NCBI GenBank assembly: GCA_905612465.1 | Contig: CAJQSC010000013.1 | Location: 1-60,228, forward strand | Origin: an uncultured Candidatus Pelagibacter sp. | Lineage (GTDB): Bacteria; Pseudomonadota; Alphaproteobacteria; Pelagibacterales; Pelagibacteraceae | Direction of reading: 5' to 3' | Length of the DNA: 60,228 nt | Shown here: in pieces, positions 7,290 to 15,790 of the stretch | Position numbering within the stretch: position 1 is the first letter of the stretch | How the letters are laid out: each line of letters starts with the position of its first letter | Notes under the pieces: model-generated | Database searches by the model: none | The model's input: only the letters and a program-made list of their open reading frames with translations | What the model was told of the DNA's origin: nothing | Program-made: the position numbers and the translations under genes

Positions 7290-8759
7290 CTATGGTAGGC
7301 AGTCCAGATACGTATCTAGATCCCACTGAGTTGTTGCACCTAAGAATTTTTCCCATTCGTCGTTTTTATACCAATGGAAAACTGTATACATTTCATCTGG
7401 CATAGCTGATTTTATAACCTCATCTTCTGCTAAACGATTTAAAGCCTCACCAAGACTCATTGGTAATTTTTTAACTATTTTTCCAGCAGCTTGAGCTTCA
7501 TACATACTTCTAGACTCAGGCTTTCCTGGGTCAATATTATTTGTTATTCCATCATCAAAACATTTTAACAATCCTGAACCCATTAAATATGGATTGTGCA
7601 TTGAATCAACTGAACGATACTCAAATCTTCCTGGTGCAGATACTCTTAATCCACAAGTTCTATTTTGAAACCCCCAATCAGCATAAACAGGTGCCCAAAA
7701 TCCCGTATCCCACAATCTTCTGTATGAGTTTACAGTAGAAGAACCAATTGCAGTTAAAGCTCCTAAATGTTTCATTACTCCACCAATAGCTTTTAAACCA
7801 ATTTTACCTGGTAATTGAATATCTTTAGTGTCAGGCATAAAAGTATTTGTTCCACCTTCAACGTAAGTAAATACCTCATCCATTCCTGGTAGAGATTTAT
7901 GAGATAGTTTATTAACTTTATCTTTTCCACCTGTCCATAAAGACATGTTCGTATGACAACCACTTGCTGACACACCCATAAAAGGTTTTGTCATAAAACA
8001 AGCTATCAAATTAAACTCTCTAGCTACTTGGGCACAAATTTGTCTGTAAGTAGAAAGTCTATCTGCGTTTCTCAAAACATCATCGTACATCCAGTTTAAT
8101 TCTAATTGTCCTGGTGCATCCTCATGATCACCTTGAATCATATCAAAACCCATAGCTCTAGCGTATTTAAATACTTGCATGAAAACTGGTCTCAGAGATT
8201 CAAATTGATCTATATGATAGCAATAAGGCTTAGAATAACCTTTACCTGAAGGTGAACCATCTTCATTTTTAGTTAACCACATCATTTCCGGCTCAGTTCC
8301 AACTCTTAATTGGTAACCATGTTTCTTTTTAAATTCTTGAGCATGTATTCTTAAATTTCCACGACAATCTGAAGTTAAATGTGCACCTGGATTATCTCTT
8401 TCTTCTCTATTTCTAAAACAAGTAACAAATACTCTTGCAACTTTTTTATCCCAAGGAAGCTGACAAAAAGTTTCAGGATCAGGTATACCAACTAGCTCTT
8501 TTGCTTCTGGTCCATAACCAATATAATCTCCATGACGATCAACAAACAAGTTTGCTGTTGCTCCATAAACTAATTGAAAGCCTTTTTCACAAGTTCTTTC
8601 CCAGTGATCAGTAGGAATACCTTTTCCAACAACTCTTCCAGTTACAGAAATAAATTGAAAATAAATATACTCAACACCTAGTTCATTAATTTTAGCTCTA
8701 ACTTGCTTTACTAACTTGTCTCTTCCTGGTTGTGCAACGTGCTTGTCTAGATCAGTCAT
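7290..8759 (-). CDS. gmaS: Gamma-glutamylmethylamide synthetase (glutamine synthetase-like)
   Basis: A 489-residue glutamine synthetase-fold ligase, first enzyme of the indirect methylamine pathway: glutamate + methylamine + ATP to gamma-glutamylmethylamide. ATP and metal site motifs are TEPEMMWL, EDAPGQLELNW, GCHTNMSLW and CGLRVSAPGRFEYRS. HLTSDCRGNLR is a segment I associate with GmaS/GlnT rather than with assimilatory GlnA. No adenylylation-loop tyrosine of the GlnA type (NLYDLP) is present. It heads the operon; the ribosome site is GAGGGAGAGA (8762-8771). The mgs genes follow directly, which makes GmaS far likelier than ordinary glutamine synthetase. Confidence 0.9.
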   Translation of the reverse strand: MTDLDKHVAQPGRDKLVKQVRAKINELGVEYIYFQFISVTGRVVGKGIPTDHWERTCEKGFQLVYGATANLFVDRHGDYIGYGPEAKELVGIPDPETFCQLPWDKKVARVFVTCFRNREERDNPGAHLTSDCRGNLRIHAQEFKKKHGYQLRVGTEPEMMWLTKNEDGSPSGKGYSKPYCYHIDQFESLRPVFMQVFKYARAMGFDMIQGDHEDAPGQLELNWMYDDVLRNADRLSTYRQICAQVAREFNLIACFMTKPFMGVSASGCHTNMSLWTGGKDKVNKLSHKSLPGMDEVFTYVEGGTNTFMPDTKDIQLPGKIGLKAIGGVMKHLGALTAIGSSTVNSYRRLWDTGFWAPVYADWGFQNRTCGLRVSAPGRFEYRSVDSMHNPYLMGSGLLKCFDDGITNNIDPGKPESRSMYEAQAAGKIVKKLPMSLGEALNRLAEDEVIKSAMPDEMYTVFHWYKNDEWEKFLGATTQWDLDTYLDCLP

Positions 8760-9052
8760 TATCTCTCCCTCTAATGAATTTTTATTTATCGAACCGTAAC
8801 TGAAAAATATATTAGTGTCTAGGCATCTTGATTATAATATATATATATAATTTTTATAACTACTATAGCTAATTACGTGTGTAAGTTGTGTGATCGTTTC
8901 TTTCAATGATGAGTAAGCTTTATTTTTAATTTTAAAAAAATTGTTTAAGAATTTTTGAATAAATTTATTGCTGATGAAGCAAATTTTATTAGAAAAATAT
9001 TTTTGAGTCGAATTAGTACTTTTATTGAAAATTTATTAATTAGGTTTTAGGC
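8760..9052. promoter_or_regulatory. Intergenic leader and promoter region of the gmaS-mgs operon
   Basis: No gene is seen in these 293 bases. On the minus strand a TATAAT hexamer (8836-8831) could be the -10 box of gmaS; no good -35 is found, as the matching place reads TTATAA. An alternating AT run lies at about 8834-8849. A 5-bp hairpin TTGCT/AGCAA (8968-8982) with an AT-rich surround could end the FAD-oxidoreductase transcript. The strong ribosome site for gmaS is at 8762-8771. Confidence 0.4.
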
Positions 9053-10381
9053 TTAGCTCCATGGAAATGGACTATTTGAAGTAGGGTGAAGTTCACCTTT
9101 TTCATAACGATCAAATCTGAAAGGTTTTAATAATTCACTTTCAGTTCCAAGAATTTCTTTTGCAACAAGCTCACCAACACCAATCATTTTATATCCATGG
9201 TTAGCATCAGCTATCATATAAACATTTTCTAAAAATCTATCAAAGATTGGAAAGTTATCTGGAGTCATACATCCAAGACCACCTGATGGTCCTTTTCTAT
9301 ATAAATTTGATTTACCTTCAAATCTTTTTTGACAATGTGCTAAAGCCGAACACCACATATCATTAAAAGCTTCTGTTGTTTGAAATTCAGGAGAGTCAAG
9401 TCCGTAAGGATCAATGTTTATTTCATCAAAATGTTTATCAACTATGTAGGGAGATGTTCCACCCTGTACTCCAAGACCTTCAATATCTGGTTTGTAATAA
9501 ATTCCCCAAAGCTCTTCCGTAAGTAATTTTTTGGTTTTGTCAGAATATAATGGGGCAGTTGAATCAACATGCATTACTGGAGGTTGACCACCATCATTCA
9601 TCTTTAAAAAATCTTTATCAACACCAATAACACCTTCTTGTAGCATCCAGTATTTCCACATGTCTTCTTTGTGAAATTTTCCATCCTGCCCTTTAATGTT
9701 GGCAAATTTTGGAAGCTCTAACATGTTCCAAAAATCTCTAACCCAAGGACCAGCACCAACAACAACTTGTTCACACTCAATAATTCCCTTATCTGTTTCA
9801 ACACCTGTAACTGCTTTACCAGCACTTCCTTTTTTAAATCCTGTAACTGTTACACCCTTAACTATATTGACTCCATTTATAACAGATTTACTTTCAAGAG
9901 CTTTTACAGAATCTTTATTAAATGCATAGCCACCTTTTTTTTCATGAAGTACAGATGTTATGCCTTGTGCTTGCCAATCATCAAACATACCTTTCATGTA
10001 TTTAGTACATTCTTTTTCACCTTCTATAAATTCTGACTCATATCCAATAGCTTTTTGTTGTTCATAAATTGTAGCAACATCTTCATGCATAACCTCTGGA
10101 GAGATTTGCAAATATCCTACTGCATTGTAATTCCAAGCTTTTGGATCACTTTCCCATACTGAAACGGAGTGAGCCATCAATTCTCTCATAGCTGGTTGGA
10201 AATAATTATTTCTTATAACACCACAAGCTATTCCACTTGCACCTGCTGCAGTATCTTTTTTTTCTAAGATTACAATATCACCTGGATTCTTATAAGTTTC
10301 AGAAAGCTTCCAAGCTGTACTTAAACCATGAATTCCGCCACCGATGATTACTACTTTAGCTTTAGTTGGTAGTGTTGACAT
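9053..10381 (-). CDS. FAD-dependent amine oxidoreductase (DadA/SoxB/DMGDH-like), substrate unknown
   Basis: A 442-residue single-domain flavoprotein. The Rossmann FAD motif is VVIIGGGIHGLSTAWKL (about 10-26), followed by ILEKKDTAAGASG, and the second nucleotide segment is VVGAGPWVRDFW. C-terminal NHGYKMIGVGELVAKEI resembles the end of SoxB/DMGDH-type oxidases. It has no GcvT folate domain, unlike the other demethylating flavoproteins here. The gene stands between the tdm-regulator pair and the gmaS operon, all on one strand, so an N-methyl amine substrate is likely. It might supply the missing dimethylamine to methylamine step, but that is inference. The start is the only good ATG before the FAD motif. 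Confidence 0.8.
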   Translation of the reverse strand: MSTLPTKAKVVIIGGGIHGLSTAWKLSETYKNPGDIVILEKKDTAAGASGIACGVIRNNYFQPAMRELMAHSVSVWESDPKAWNYNAVGYLQISPEVMHEDVATIYEQQKAIGYESEFIEGEKECTKYMKGMFDDWQAQGITSVLHEKKGGYAFNKDSVKALESKSVINGVNIVKGVTVTGFKKGSAGKAVTGVETDKGIIECEQVVVGAGPWVRDFWNMLELPKFANIKGQDGKFHKEDMWKYWMLQEGVIGVDKDFLKMNDGGQPPVMHVDSTAPLYSDKTKKLLTEELWGIYYKPDIEGLGVQGGTSPYIVDKHFDEINIDPYGLDSPEFQTTEAFNDMWCSALAHCQKRFEGKSNLYRKGPSGGLGCMTPDNFPIFDRFLENVYMIADANHGYKMIGVGELVAKEILGTESELLKPFRFDRYEKGELHPTSNSPFPWS

Positions 10382-10485
10382 AGGAAAACACTATTCCTCT
10401 TAAAAAAGAATTAATAGGATTATTTTTATAACAAAAAAATATATATATAAAATAGTAATTTAGTGTGATGTTCTTAAATAAGGGT

Positions 10486-10836
10486 TTAATAACTGATGTT
10501 TTTTAGTCTGAATAAATACTCATTAAATTCATTGATGAAAGATTCACTTGGTCTAATGTTTTTTATTCGCTGATCAGTTGAAGTTTTTTCTAAAAAGAAG
10601 AATCCTTTTATACATGCTTCGTTAATTATTAAAGCCGCTTTTGGTCTAGAAGTTTTAAAAAGTCTTGTTTTTAACTCTTCTACTGAAAGCTTTTCATTAA
10701 TCTTATACGCGTGCATCACTAACAACATCAAGTGATAATGAGAAGGTGATTTTCTAAAAAAATAATTACTTGAAGTGTGGGACTGTTTAACTTGATCTTC
10801 CCAAAAGTCCAAAAGACTTTTTTTTTTATCTGTCAT
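10486..10836 (-). CDS. Small winged-helix (MarR-like) transcriptional regulator
   Basis: A 116-residue protein whose middle fits a winged-helix DNA-binding domain: KLSVEELKTRLFKTSRPKAA followed by IINEACIKGFFFLEKTSTDQ and RIKNIRPSESFINEF, the beta-wing and C-terminal helix pattern of MarR-like proteins. The N-terminal part (SNYFFRKSPSHYHLMLLVMHA) looks like a helical dimer or domain arm. It starts only 5 bp after the tdm stop, so it is co-expressed with TMAO demethylase and may regulate the tdm/tmo locus. Without comparison I cannot give a subfamily. Full MarR proteins are usually longer (about 140-150 residues). Confidence 0.65.
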   Translation of the reverse strand: MTDKKKSLLDFWEDQVKQSHTSSNYFFRKSPSHYHLMLLVMHAYKINEKLSVEELKTRLFKTSRPKAALIINEACIKGFFFLEKTSTDQRIKNIRPSESFINEFNEYLFRLKNISY

Positions 10837-10841
10837 ATTAT

Positions 10842-13169
10842 TTAAGCTTTAACTTTAGATTTAGTAGGATCATAAAATGGGAATGGTATCACTGTAGCGC
10901 CAATTCTTTTTTGATGACCATCAATTTTTCCTATTTCTACTTCAGTTCCCATGTCAGAATACTTAACATCAATTCTACATAGTGCAATATTTTTTCCAAG
11001 CTTAGGAGATAACATTCCACTAGTTACCGTTCCTACTTGTCCTCGACCAATATGAACACAGTCCCCATTCATTGCTGGCTCATGACCAACTAATTCTAAA
11101 CCAACTAATTTTTTTTGAGGACTTGATTTTCTTTTAATTAATTCTTCTTTGCCTATAAAATCATCTTCTTTGGTTTTAAGTGGAACTGTAAATCCAATTC
11201 CTGCTTCAAAGGGGTCTGTTTGATCATCAAATTCATAACCATAAAAAATAAGGCCAGCCTCAATACGAAGCATATCAAGTGCCTCTAACCCTAAAGGAGT
11301 AATGTTAAATTCTTTTCCAGCCTCCCAAACTTTATCCCAAACTTCATTTGCATCTTTTGGATGACACCATATTTCATAACCAAGTTCACCAGTGTAACCC
11401 GTTCTTGAAATTATAATAGGAGTTCCTGTTTCATGGTCTATTCTTGCAATTGTAAATCTAAACCATTCAAGCTCAGTGATGTTAGGCTGTATTGGAGGTG
11501 TCCAAACAAATTTTTCTAAAATTTTTCTACTATTAGGACCTTGCACTGCAATATTATGAATATGATCTGTTGCAGATTTAATCCAAACTTTATAATTTTT
11601 CTTTTTTGCTTGTTCTTTTAGCCATTCACCGCTGTATTCATCTCCACCTATCCATCTAAAATTATCTTGTCCTAACTTGAATAATGTTCCATCATCAAGC
11701 ATACATCCATTTTCATAACACATTGCTGAGTACACAACTTGACCAACAGATAATTTTTTAACATTTCTAGTTAATGCGTATTGCATTAAATTTTCTGCAT
11801 CAGGACCGAGAATTTCAAACTTTCTTAAAGGCGAAAGGTCAGTTGCAATTGCGCTCTCTCTACAAGCTGTATATTCATTTATAGTTCCAGAATTTGTAAA
11901 GTTATTTGCTAACCAAAAACCTTTGTACTCGATAAAGTTTCTTGTTAGTTCAGAAGTTCTTTTATGAAATCCAGTTTCTTGAGTTAATTTTGGTTCTGAG
12001 TCTGTTTTCATTCTAAATGCTATTGCTTTTGAATATTTTTTTTCTTTAGGATAAGTCCTAACAAAAATATCAGTTGGATTCCATCCATTTGCAGGGTCTA
12101 CATCACATGGGCAAGCTGAAGAAACACAGGTTAGGTCCCTTAATGCTCTAAATAAGACGTAATCCCCAGCTCTTGAATAAGGCTCATCAAATGAAGCAAT
12201 ATTATTTGCATCAATTGCAGTATTAAAAAAGAGATTAATTGCTGACCAACTTTTACGGGAGTTAATATCGTATTTTTCTAATTCTTTATTAAAATTATCT
12301 GTACAATTTATATGACCCATATAACCCATATCGTCATAATACTTAGGTGTACAAGCAAGGTTAAAAGTATCATGTCTACCAACTGTATCTCTAATGACTT
12401 CAATCATAGCCTGATGATCATCATCATAAAACTTTGAAAACAAACCTGGGCCAGGGTAGGCACCACCCATAAATGTCCGAGTTGATTTATCATTTAACAT
12501 ACTTTCAATTCCATCATTTAATTTATGGGTATCAAAAGCTAAAAAATCAGAACATTGTCTTCCACCAGGATCAATAATTTGAATATATTCTCCAGCTTTT
12601 ACTTCATATGTTTCGGCAGTTCTTCTTTTTACAAGCTGCTCAATTACTGGATCATTAAGAGGTTCTGGCAAAATAAATTGCTCATCAGTCTCAATATATT
12701 GAGATCTACTTAAAAATATTGTTAAATCTGTTGGTGGATTTTGCTCATGAACATTCATAGCATCACCTGGTGCAGCAATCATTACTATACACTTATCTTT
12801 AGAAGTTAAGGTAATCTTTTCATCCATTAAACAATCTTCATTAAAAATAATTGATGATTTTGCTTTACTAAGGTCTAAGTTTTTTTTCCTAAATAGTTTT
12901 GAAATTTTTTCATCATTAGCAATGGCTTTTTTTGAAAAGTCAGCACTTGCATTTTCTTTTAGATTTAAAATTGATAAATCAGACTTACCCTTTGAATTAA
13001 AAACAATTACTTCGCAAATTTGTTTTCCTTCTTCATTTATGATTTCTATTTTGTCATCTGGTAAAACTTCTATAATTGAGAGACCACCACCTTTAACATA
13101 GTATCTTTCAACTCCAGATGGTAAAGTTCTTAAACCAGGATTTTTAATATCTTTACTAGTATGTAGCAT
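10842..13169 (-). CDS. tdm: Trimethylamine N-oxide demethylase (aldolase)
   Basis: The 775-residue protein has the two-part build of Tdm: an N-terminal DUF1989-type metal domain (about 180-400, preceded by a divergent related segment at 20-160) and a C-terminal GcvT-like folate domain (about 420-775, ending with GLELVGHEPAMNGD and MLSPKLGKNIALCRID). It converts TMAO to dimethylamine and formaldehyde, which the folate domain may catch as methylene-THF. Cys273, Cys289, Cys353 and Cys355 are present; they are offset by exactly +10 from the zinc ligands 263, 279, 343 and 345 I recall for the Methylocella enzyme. It is divergent from tmoX and followed 5 bp later by the winged-helix gene. No strong ribosome site precedes the ATG. 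Confidence 0.9.
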   Translation of the reverse strand: MLHTSKDIKNPGLRTLPSGVERYYVKGGGLSIIEVLPDDKIEIINEEGKQICEVIVFNSKGKSDLSILNLKENASADFSKKAIANDEKISKLFRKKNLDLSKAKSSIIFNEDCLMDEKITLTSKDKCIVMIAAPGDAMNVHEQNPPTDLTIFLSRSQYIETDEQFILPEPLNDPVIEQLVKRRTAETYEVKAGEYIQIIDPGGRQCSDFLAFDTHKLNDGIESMLNDKSTRTFMGGAYPGPGLFSKFYDDDHQAMIEVIRDTVGRHDTFNLACTPKYYDDMGYMGHINCTDNFNKELEKYDINSRKSWSAINLFFNTAIDANNIASFDEPYSRAGDYVLFRALRDLTCVSSACPCDVDPANGWNPTDIFVRTYPKEKKYSKAIAFRMKTDSEPKLTQETGFHKRTSELTRNFIEYKGFWLANNFTNSGTINEYTACRESAIATDLSPLRKFEILGPDAENLMQYALTRNVKKLSVGQVVYSAMCYENGCMLDDGTLFKLGQDNFRWIGGDEYSGEWLKEQAKKKNYKVWIKSATDHIHNIAVQGPNSRKILEKFVWTPPIQPNITELEWFRFTIARIDHETGTPIIISRTGYTGELGYEIWCHPKDANEVWDKVWEAGKEFNITPLGLEALDMLRIEAGLIFYGYEFDDQTDPFEAGIGFTVPLKTKEDDFIGKEELIKRKSSPQKKLVGLELVGHEPAMNGDCVHIGRGQVGTVTSGMLSPKLGKNIALCRIDVKYSDMGTEVEIGKIDGHQKRIGATVIPFPFYDPTKSKVKA

Positions 13170-13284
13170 TGGCAGTGTAAATTTAAATAATTTACCATTA
13201 GCATAATATAATCAAAGGTCATTGACTATAAATTTAATAAGTGAGAACATAGAGTATTAACTTAATATTGAGGGAGAGAATATA
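13170..13284. promoter_or_regulatory. Divergent tdm / tmoX promoter region
   Basis: This 115-bp gap separates tdm (minus) and tmoX (plus) and should hold both promoters. On the plus strand TATAAT is at 13207-13212 and TTGACT at 13222-13227, but neither has a convincing partner hexamer. The tmoX ribosome site GAGGGAGAGA (13270-13279) is almost identical to those of gmaS and tmm. A shared operator is plausible, but no clear palindrome is seen. Confidence 0.45.
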
Positions 13285-14229
13285 ATGAAAAAAGTAATAT
13301 CATTAATATCTGCCTTAGTAATTTCAGCTGTAAGTTTTGCTGGAGTTTCTAACGCTGCAGATAGCAAAAAACCTATCGTTATTCCAACTCATAACTGGTC
13401 AAGTCAAATTGTAATGGCCCATGTTATTGGAGGAATTTTTGAAAGTATGGGAAATAATGTAAAATATGTAAACACAGACTCACAAGCTGTTTACGAGGCA
13501 ATTCGTATTGGTGATGTAAGTTTATCTCACGAAGTGTGGGAATCTGCGTTTGGTAAATCATTTACTACAGCACTAGACAAAGGTGGTTTAGTTGACTGGG
13601 GAGATCATGAGGCTAGAACTCTTGAAGATATGGGATATCCAAACTGGGTTGTTGAAAAAGGATTATGTCCTGGTCTTCCAGATTGGACTGCATTAAAAAA
13701 TCCAGCTTGTGCTAAAAACTTTACAACACCTGACTCAGGTGGAAAAGGAAGAATGTTAGAAGGACCACAAAGTTGGCATGGAGATTTAATACCACAAAGA
13801 GTTGACGCTTTAGGGCTTGGAGATCTTTGGACTGTTAAATTTGCTGGAAGTGCAGATGCACTTTGGGCTGAACTTAAATCTGCTGAAAAAGAAGGAAGAG
13901 GAACTATAATATTTAACTGGACACCAAACTTTACAGATGGTGCTGGTTTTACGTTTATAGACTTCCCTCCATATTCAGCTGGTTGCAGACCAGAAGATGG
14001 TGGTGATGGAAAATGTGGTTCGCCAGATGGTTATTTGAAAAAAGCTGTAAATGCAGATTTTCCAAAAACACATCCAGCAGCAGCAGGAGCATTTAAAAAA
14101 ATGTCATTCTCTACAAGTCACATTGGTGCAATGGCAGCTCTAGTTGATCTTGACAAATTGACTCATGAAGATGCAGCTAAAAAATGGTTAGCTGATAATA
14201 AGAGTGTTTGGCAAGCTTTTACTAAATAA
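13285..14229 (+). CDS. tmoX: TMAO/betaine ABC transporter, periplasmic substrate-binding protein
   Basis: A 314-residue OpuAC-type binding protein. The N-terminus MKKVISLISALVISAVSFAG followed by VSNAA is a signal peptide, with cleavage likely after SNA near residue 24. Aromatic residues for caging a quaternary or N-oxide methyl group occur in PTHNWSSQIV, HEVWESAFG, GPQSWHGD and FNWTPNF, as in the glycine betaine/TMAO-binding class. Divergence from tdm and the downstream tmoV/tmoW point to TMAO as a main ligand; SAR11 relatives are reported to bind glycine betaine and other methylated solutes too. A strong ribosome site precedes it, and a strong terminator follows it, which would give more binding protein than permease. 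Confidence 0.9.
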   Translation: MKKVISLISALVISAVSFAGVSNAADSKKPIVIPTHNWSSQIVMAHVIGGIFESMGNNVKYVNTDSQAVYEAIRIGDVSLSHEVWESAFGKSFTTALDKGGLVDWGDHEARTLEDMGYPNWVVEKGLCPGLPDWTALKNPACAKNFTTPDSGGKGRMLEGPQSWHGDLIPQRVDALGLGDLWTVKFAGSADALWAELKSAEKEGRGTIIFNWTPNFTDGAGFTFIDFPPYSAGCRPEDGGDGKCGSPDGYLKKAVNADFPKTHPAAAGAFKKMSFSTSHIGAMAALVDLDKLTHEDAAKKWLADNKSVWQAFTK

Positions 14230-14252
14230 GGGTAAAAGTTAATAAATTGAAA

Positions 14253-14284
14253 TCTCTCCCAACAATGTTGGGGGGGATTTTTTT
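14253..14284 (+). terminator. Strong intrinsic terminator directly after tmoX
   Basis: An 11-bp stem (14253-14263 with 14267-14277, two G-T pairs, core CCCAAC/GTTGGG) has a 3-nt loop and is followed by seven T (14278-14284). It lies 24 bp past the tmoX stop. It should separate most tmoX mRNA from the genes that follow, including tmoV and tmoW. Confidence 0.88.
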
Positions 14285-14331
14285 AAATAAGGTGCTCTCG
14301 CACAGACCCAAACTACGGACATATTAATTAG

Positions 14332-14775
14332 ATGATAAAATATTTTTTTTATATATTTCTTAGCTTATTAGCTTTTAATTTTTCTTTTGCAAAAAATATA
14401 GACATACAAGAAGATATTAAAATTGATTTTATATGTGAGCTAGAAAAGAAGATACTCAAGAATACAGAATATAATTATCAAACTTTTTTAGCAAAAGATT
14501 TAGATGATAAAAATTTAGACAAATTTGAAATTGATGCAAAACAACCAGAAAAACTTTTGATCAATGGTCTGTCATCGTTTCTATCAAAAACTTCAAAATT
14601 TGAGGTAAAAGTTGTTAATAAAGATGTAGTTTTGTTCAAAGCTTTTGATGAAGAAAAAAATTATTCAGAGTCAGGTATAATTAACAGAAAATCAGGTGAA
14701 TTAGTTCATGAAATTACAATAGGTTTAAAAAGTGATAATTTTGAAAAAAATATTTCTTTTTATTCATGTAGCTAA
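14332..14775 (+). CDS. Secreted hypothetical protein inside the tmo locus
   Basis: A 147-residue protein starting MIKYFFYIFLSLLAFNFSFA, a signal peptide with a likely cut after FSFA near residue 20. The mature part is charged, with CELEKKIL near the start and FYSCS at the end; these two cysteines could form a disulfide in the periplasm. The body (FIC..., KDVVLFKAFDEEKNYSESG, RKSGELVHEIT) looks like a small beta-rich domain. I recognise no family. It is the first of three short genes between tmoX and tmoV, after the tmoX terminator, and nothing ties it to TMAO use. Confidence 0.7.
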   Translation: MIKYFFYIFLSLLAFNFSFAKNIDIQEDIKIDFICELEKKILKNTEYNYQTFLAKDLDDKNLDKFEIDAKQPEKLLINGLSSFLSKTSKFEVKVVNKDVVLFKAFDEEKNYSESGIINRKSGELVHEITIGLKSDNFEKNISFYSCS

Positions 14776-14784
14776 ATAAAAAAA

Positions 14785-15159
14785 ATGAAAAAGTATTTAC
14801 TTTATATAATTTTAAGTTGTTTGATTGCAACAACAGTATCAGCTCGAAAGACAGGTTGTGAGGGAAATTGTAAAGATGGTTTTGGTAAATGGACTTACAC
14901 GGACAAAACAACTTATGAAGGAAATTGGATTGGTACACAAAAACAGGGACAAGGAGTTGAGACTTGGCCTAATGGATATATTTATAAGGGTGAATTTAAA
15001 AATAGTGTGTGGAGTGGACAAGGTGTTTTAACCTTTCCAAACGGTGCAACTTATGATGGGGAGTGGGCTAATGGCTTTATGAATGGAGAGGGGACATTTA
15101 CAAGATCTGGTGGAAAAGAAATAATAGGAATTTGGAAAAATGGTAAATTACAAGAATAA
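14785..15159 (+). CDS. Secreted MORN-repeat protein
   Basis: A 124-residue protein with a signal peptide (MKKYLLYIILSCLIATTVSA) and at least three MORN repeats: YEGNWIGTQKQGQGVETW, YKGEFKNSVWSGQGVLTF and YDGEWANGFMNGEGTF, each with the Y-x-G-x-W/F ... G-x-G pattern and spaced about 23 residues. The short segment GCEGNCKDGFGKW before them holds two cysteines and half a repeat. MORN repeats form a beta-hairpin rod used in envelope or membrane contacts. It follows the previous small gene by 9 bp and precedes the next by 6 bp. Its role here is unknown. Confidence 0.85.
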   Translation: MKKYLLYIILSCLIATTVSARKTGCEGNCKDGFGKWTYTDKTTYEGNWIGTQKQGQGVETWPNGYIYKGEFKNSVWSGQGVLTFPNGATYDGEWANGFMNGEGTFTRSGGKEIIGIWKNGKLQE

Positions 15160-15165
15160 TTAAAA

Positions 15166-15717
15166 ATGTCACAAAATACATATTTAGATAAATTAATGAA
15201 GACATCCGAACCAGTTAGACAGTTTGGAGGTCTTATCATCTTAACAATTATTGTAATTTTTTCTTTTGCTATTTTAAATAGTATTTTTGGTGAGGGTGAA
15301 GAACTAATTGCTAAAATGAAAAAAGAAGAAAAAAGAATTGCAGAGACAAGAAAACAAAATGAACTGATTTCAAGTCTGCCATCAGGAATCTTAGTATTCT
15401 ACGATGGAACTGATCATTATGAATTATCTCCAGAGCAGTATGAAAAAGTTTGTAAAGCAACAAAGATTATTCCCCAACGTGCAATTATGGGTGCCAATTT
15501 TTTAAATTTTAGAGCACATCATATTTACACCATTAATGGAAATAAAATTGATGAAACATTCGTTAAGTGGAACAAGGAAAAAAATAAATGCTTTGCAGGT
15601 TTTACTGTGAGTGGAAATAATGTTGGGGTAGATGAAAAAATTACTGTTAGTGGAGAGGTTTTAAATTTCTTAAGTACTGGAATTGATACAAGAGTTTATT
15701 TTATTAAAAATTTTTAA
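15166..15717 (+). CDS. Membrane-anchored hypothetical protein
   Basis: A 183-residue protein with one transmembrane helix at about 20-41 (FGGLIILTIIVIFSFAILNS), then a charged stretch likely to be a coiled coil (EGEELIAKMKKEEKRIAETRKQ) and a C-terminal soluble domain with SGILVFYDGTDHYELSPEQYEKVC and WNKEKNKCFAGFTVSG. The two cysteines in that domain could pair. The topology suggests the large C-terminal part lies in the periplasm. It is the third gene of the small cassette between tmoX and tmoV, 6 bp after the MORN gene. No family is recognised. Confidence 0.7.
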   Translation: MSQNTYLDKLMKTSEPVRQFGGLIILTIIVIFSFAILNSIFGEGEELIAKMKKEEKRIAETRKQNELISSLPSGILVFYDGTDHYELSPEQYEKVCKATKIIPQRAIMGANFLNFRAHHIYTINGNKIDETFVKWNKEKNKCFAGFTVSGNNVGVDEKITVSGEVLNFLSTGIDTRVYFIKNF

Positions 15718-15790
15718 GGAGGGAAAGAGCAAATACAAATAATATAAAAAGTGTTTTTTATTTTTATATCGTATAGCTTGTTAAAATATT

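Noticed and set aside
8834-8849. Alternating AT run upstream of gmaS as a microsatellite or phase-variation tract
   Set aside because: It is short, imperfect and in a region of high AT content; no contingency role can be supported. It may simply be part of the promoter.
14285-14331. GTGC-TCTC-GCAC hairpin and the following CAGACCCAAACTACGGAC as a possible riboswitch
   Set aside because: The element is only about 45 nt long, follows a terminator, and lacks the cores of the glycine and SAM riboswitches known from SAR11. The next gene is a secreted hypothetical protein with no obvious ligand.
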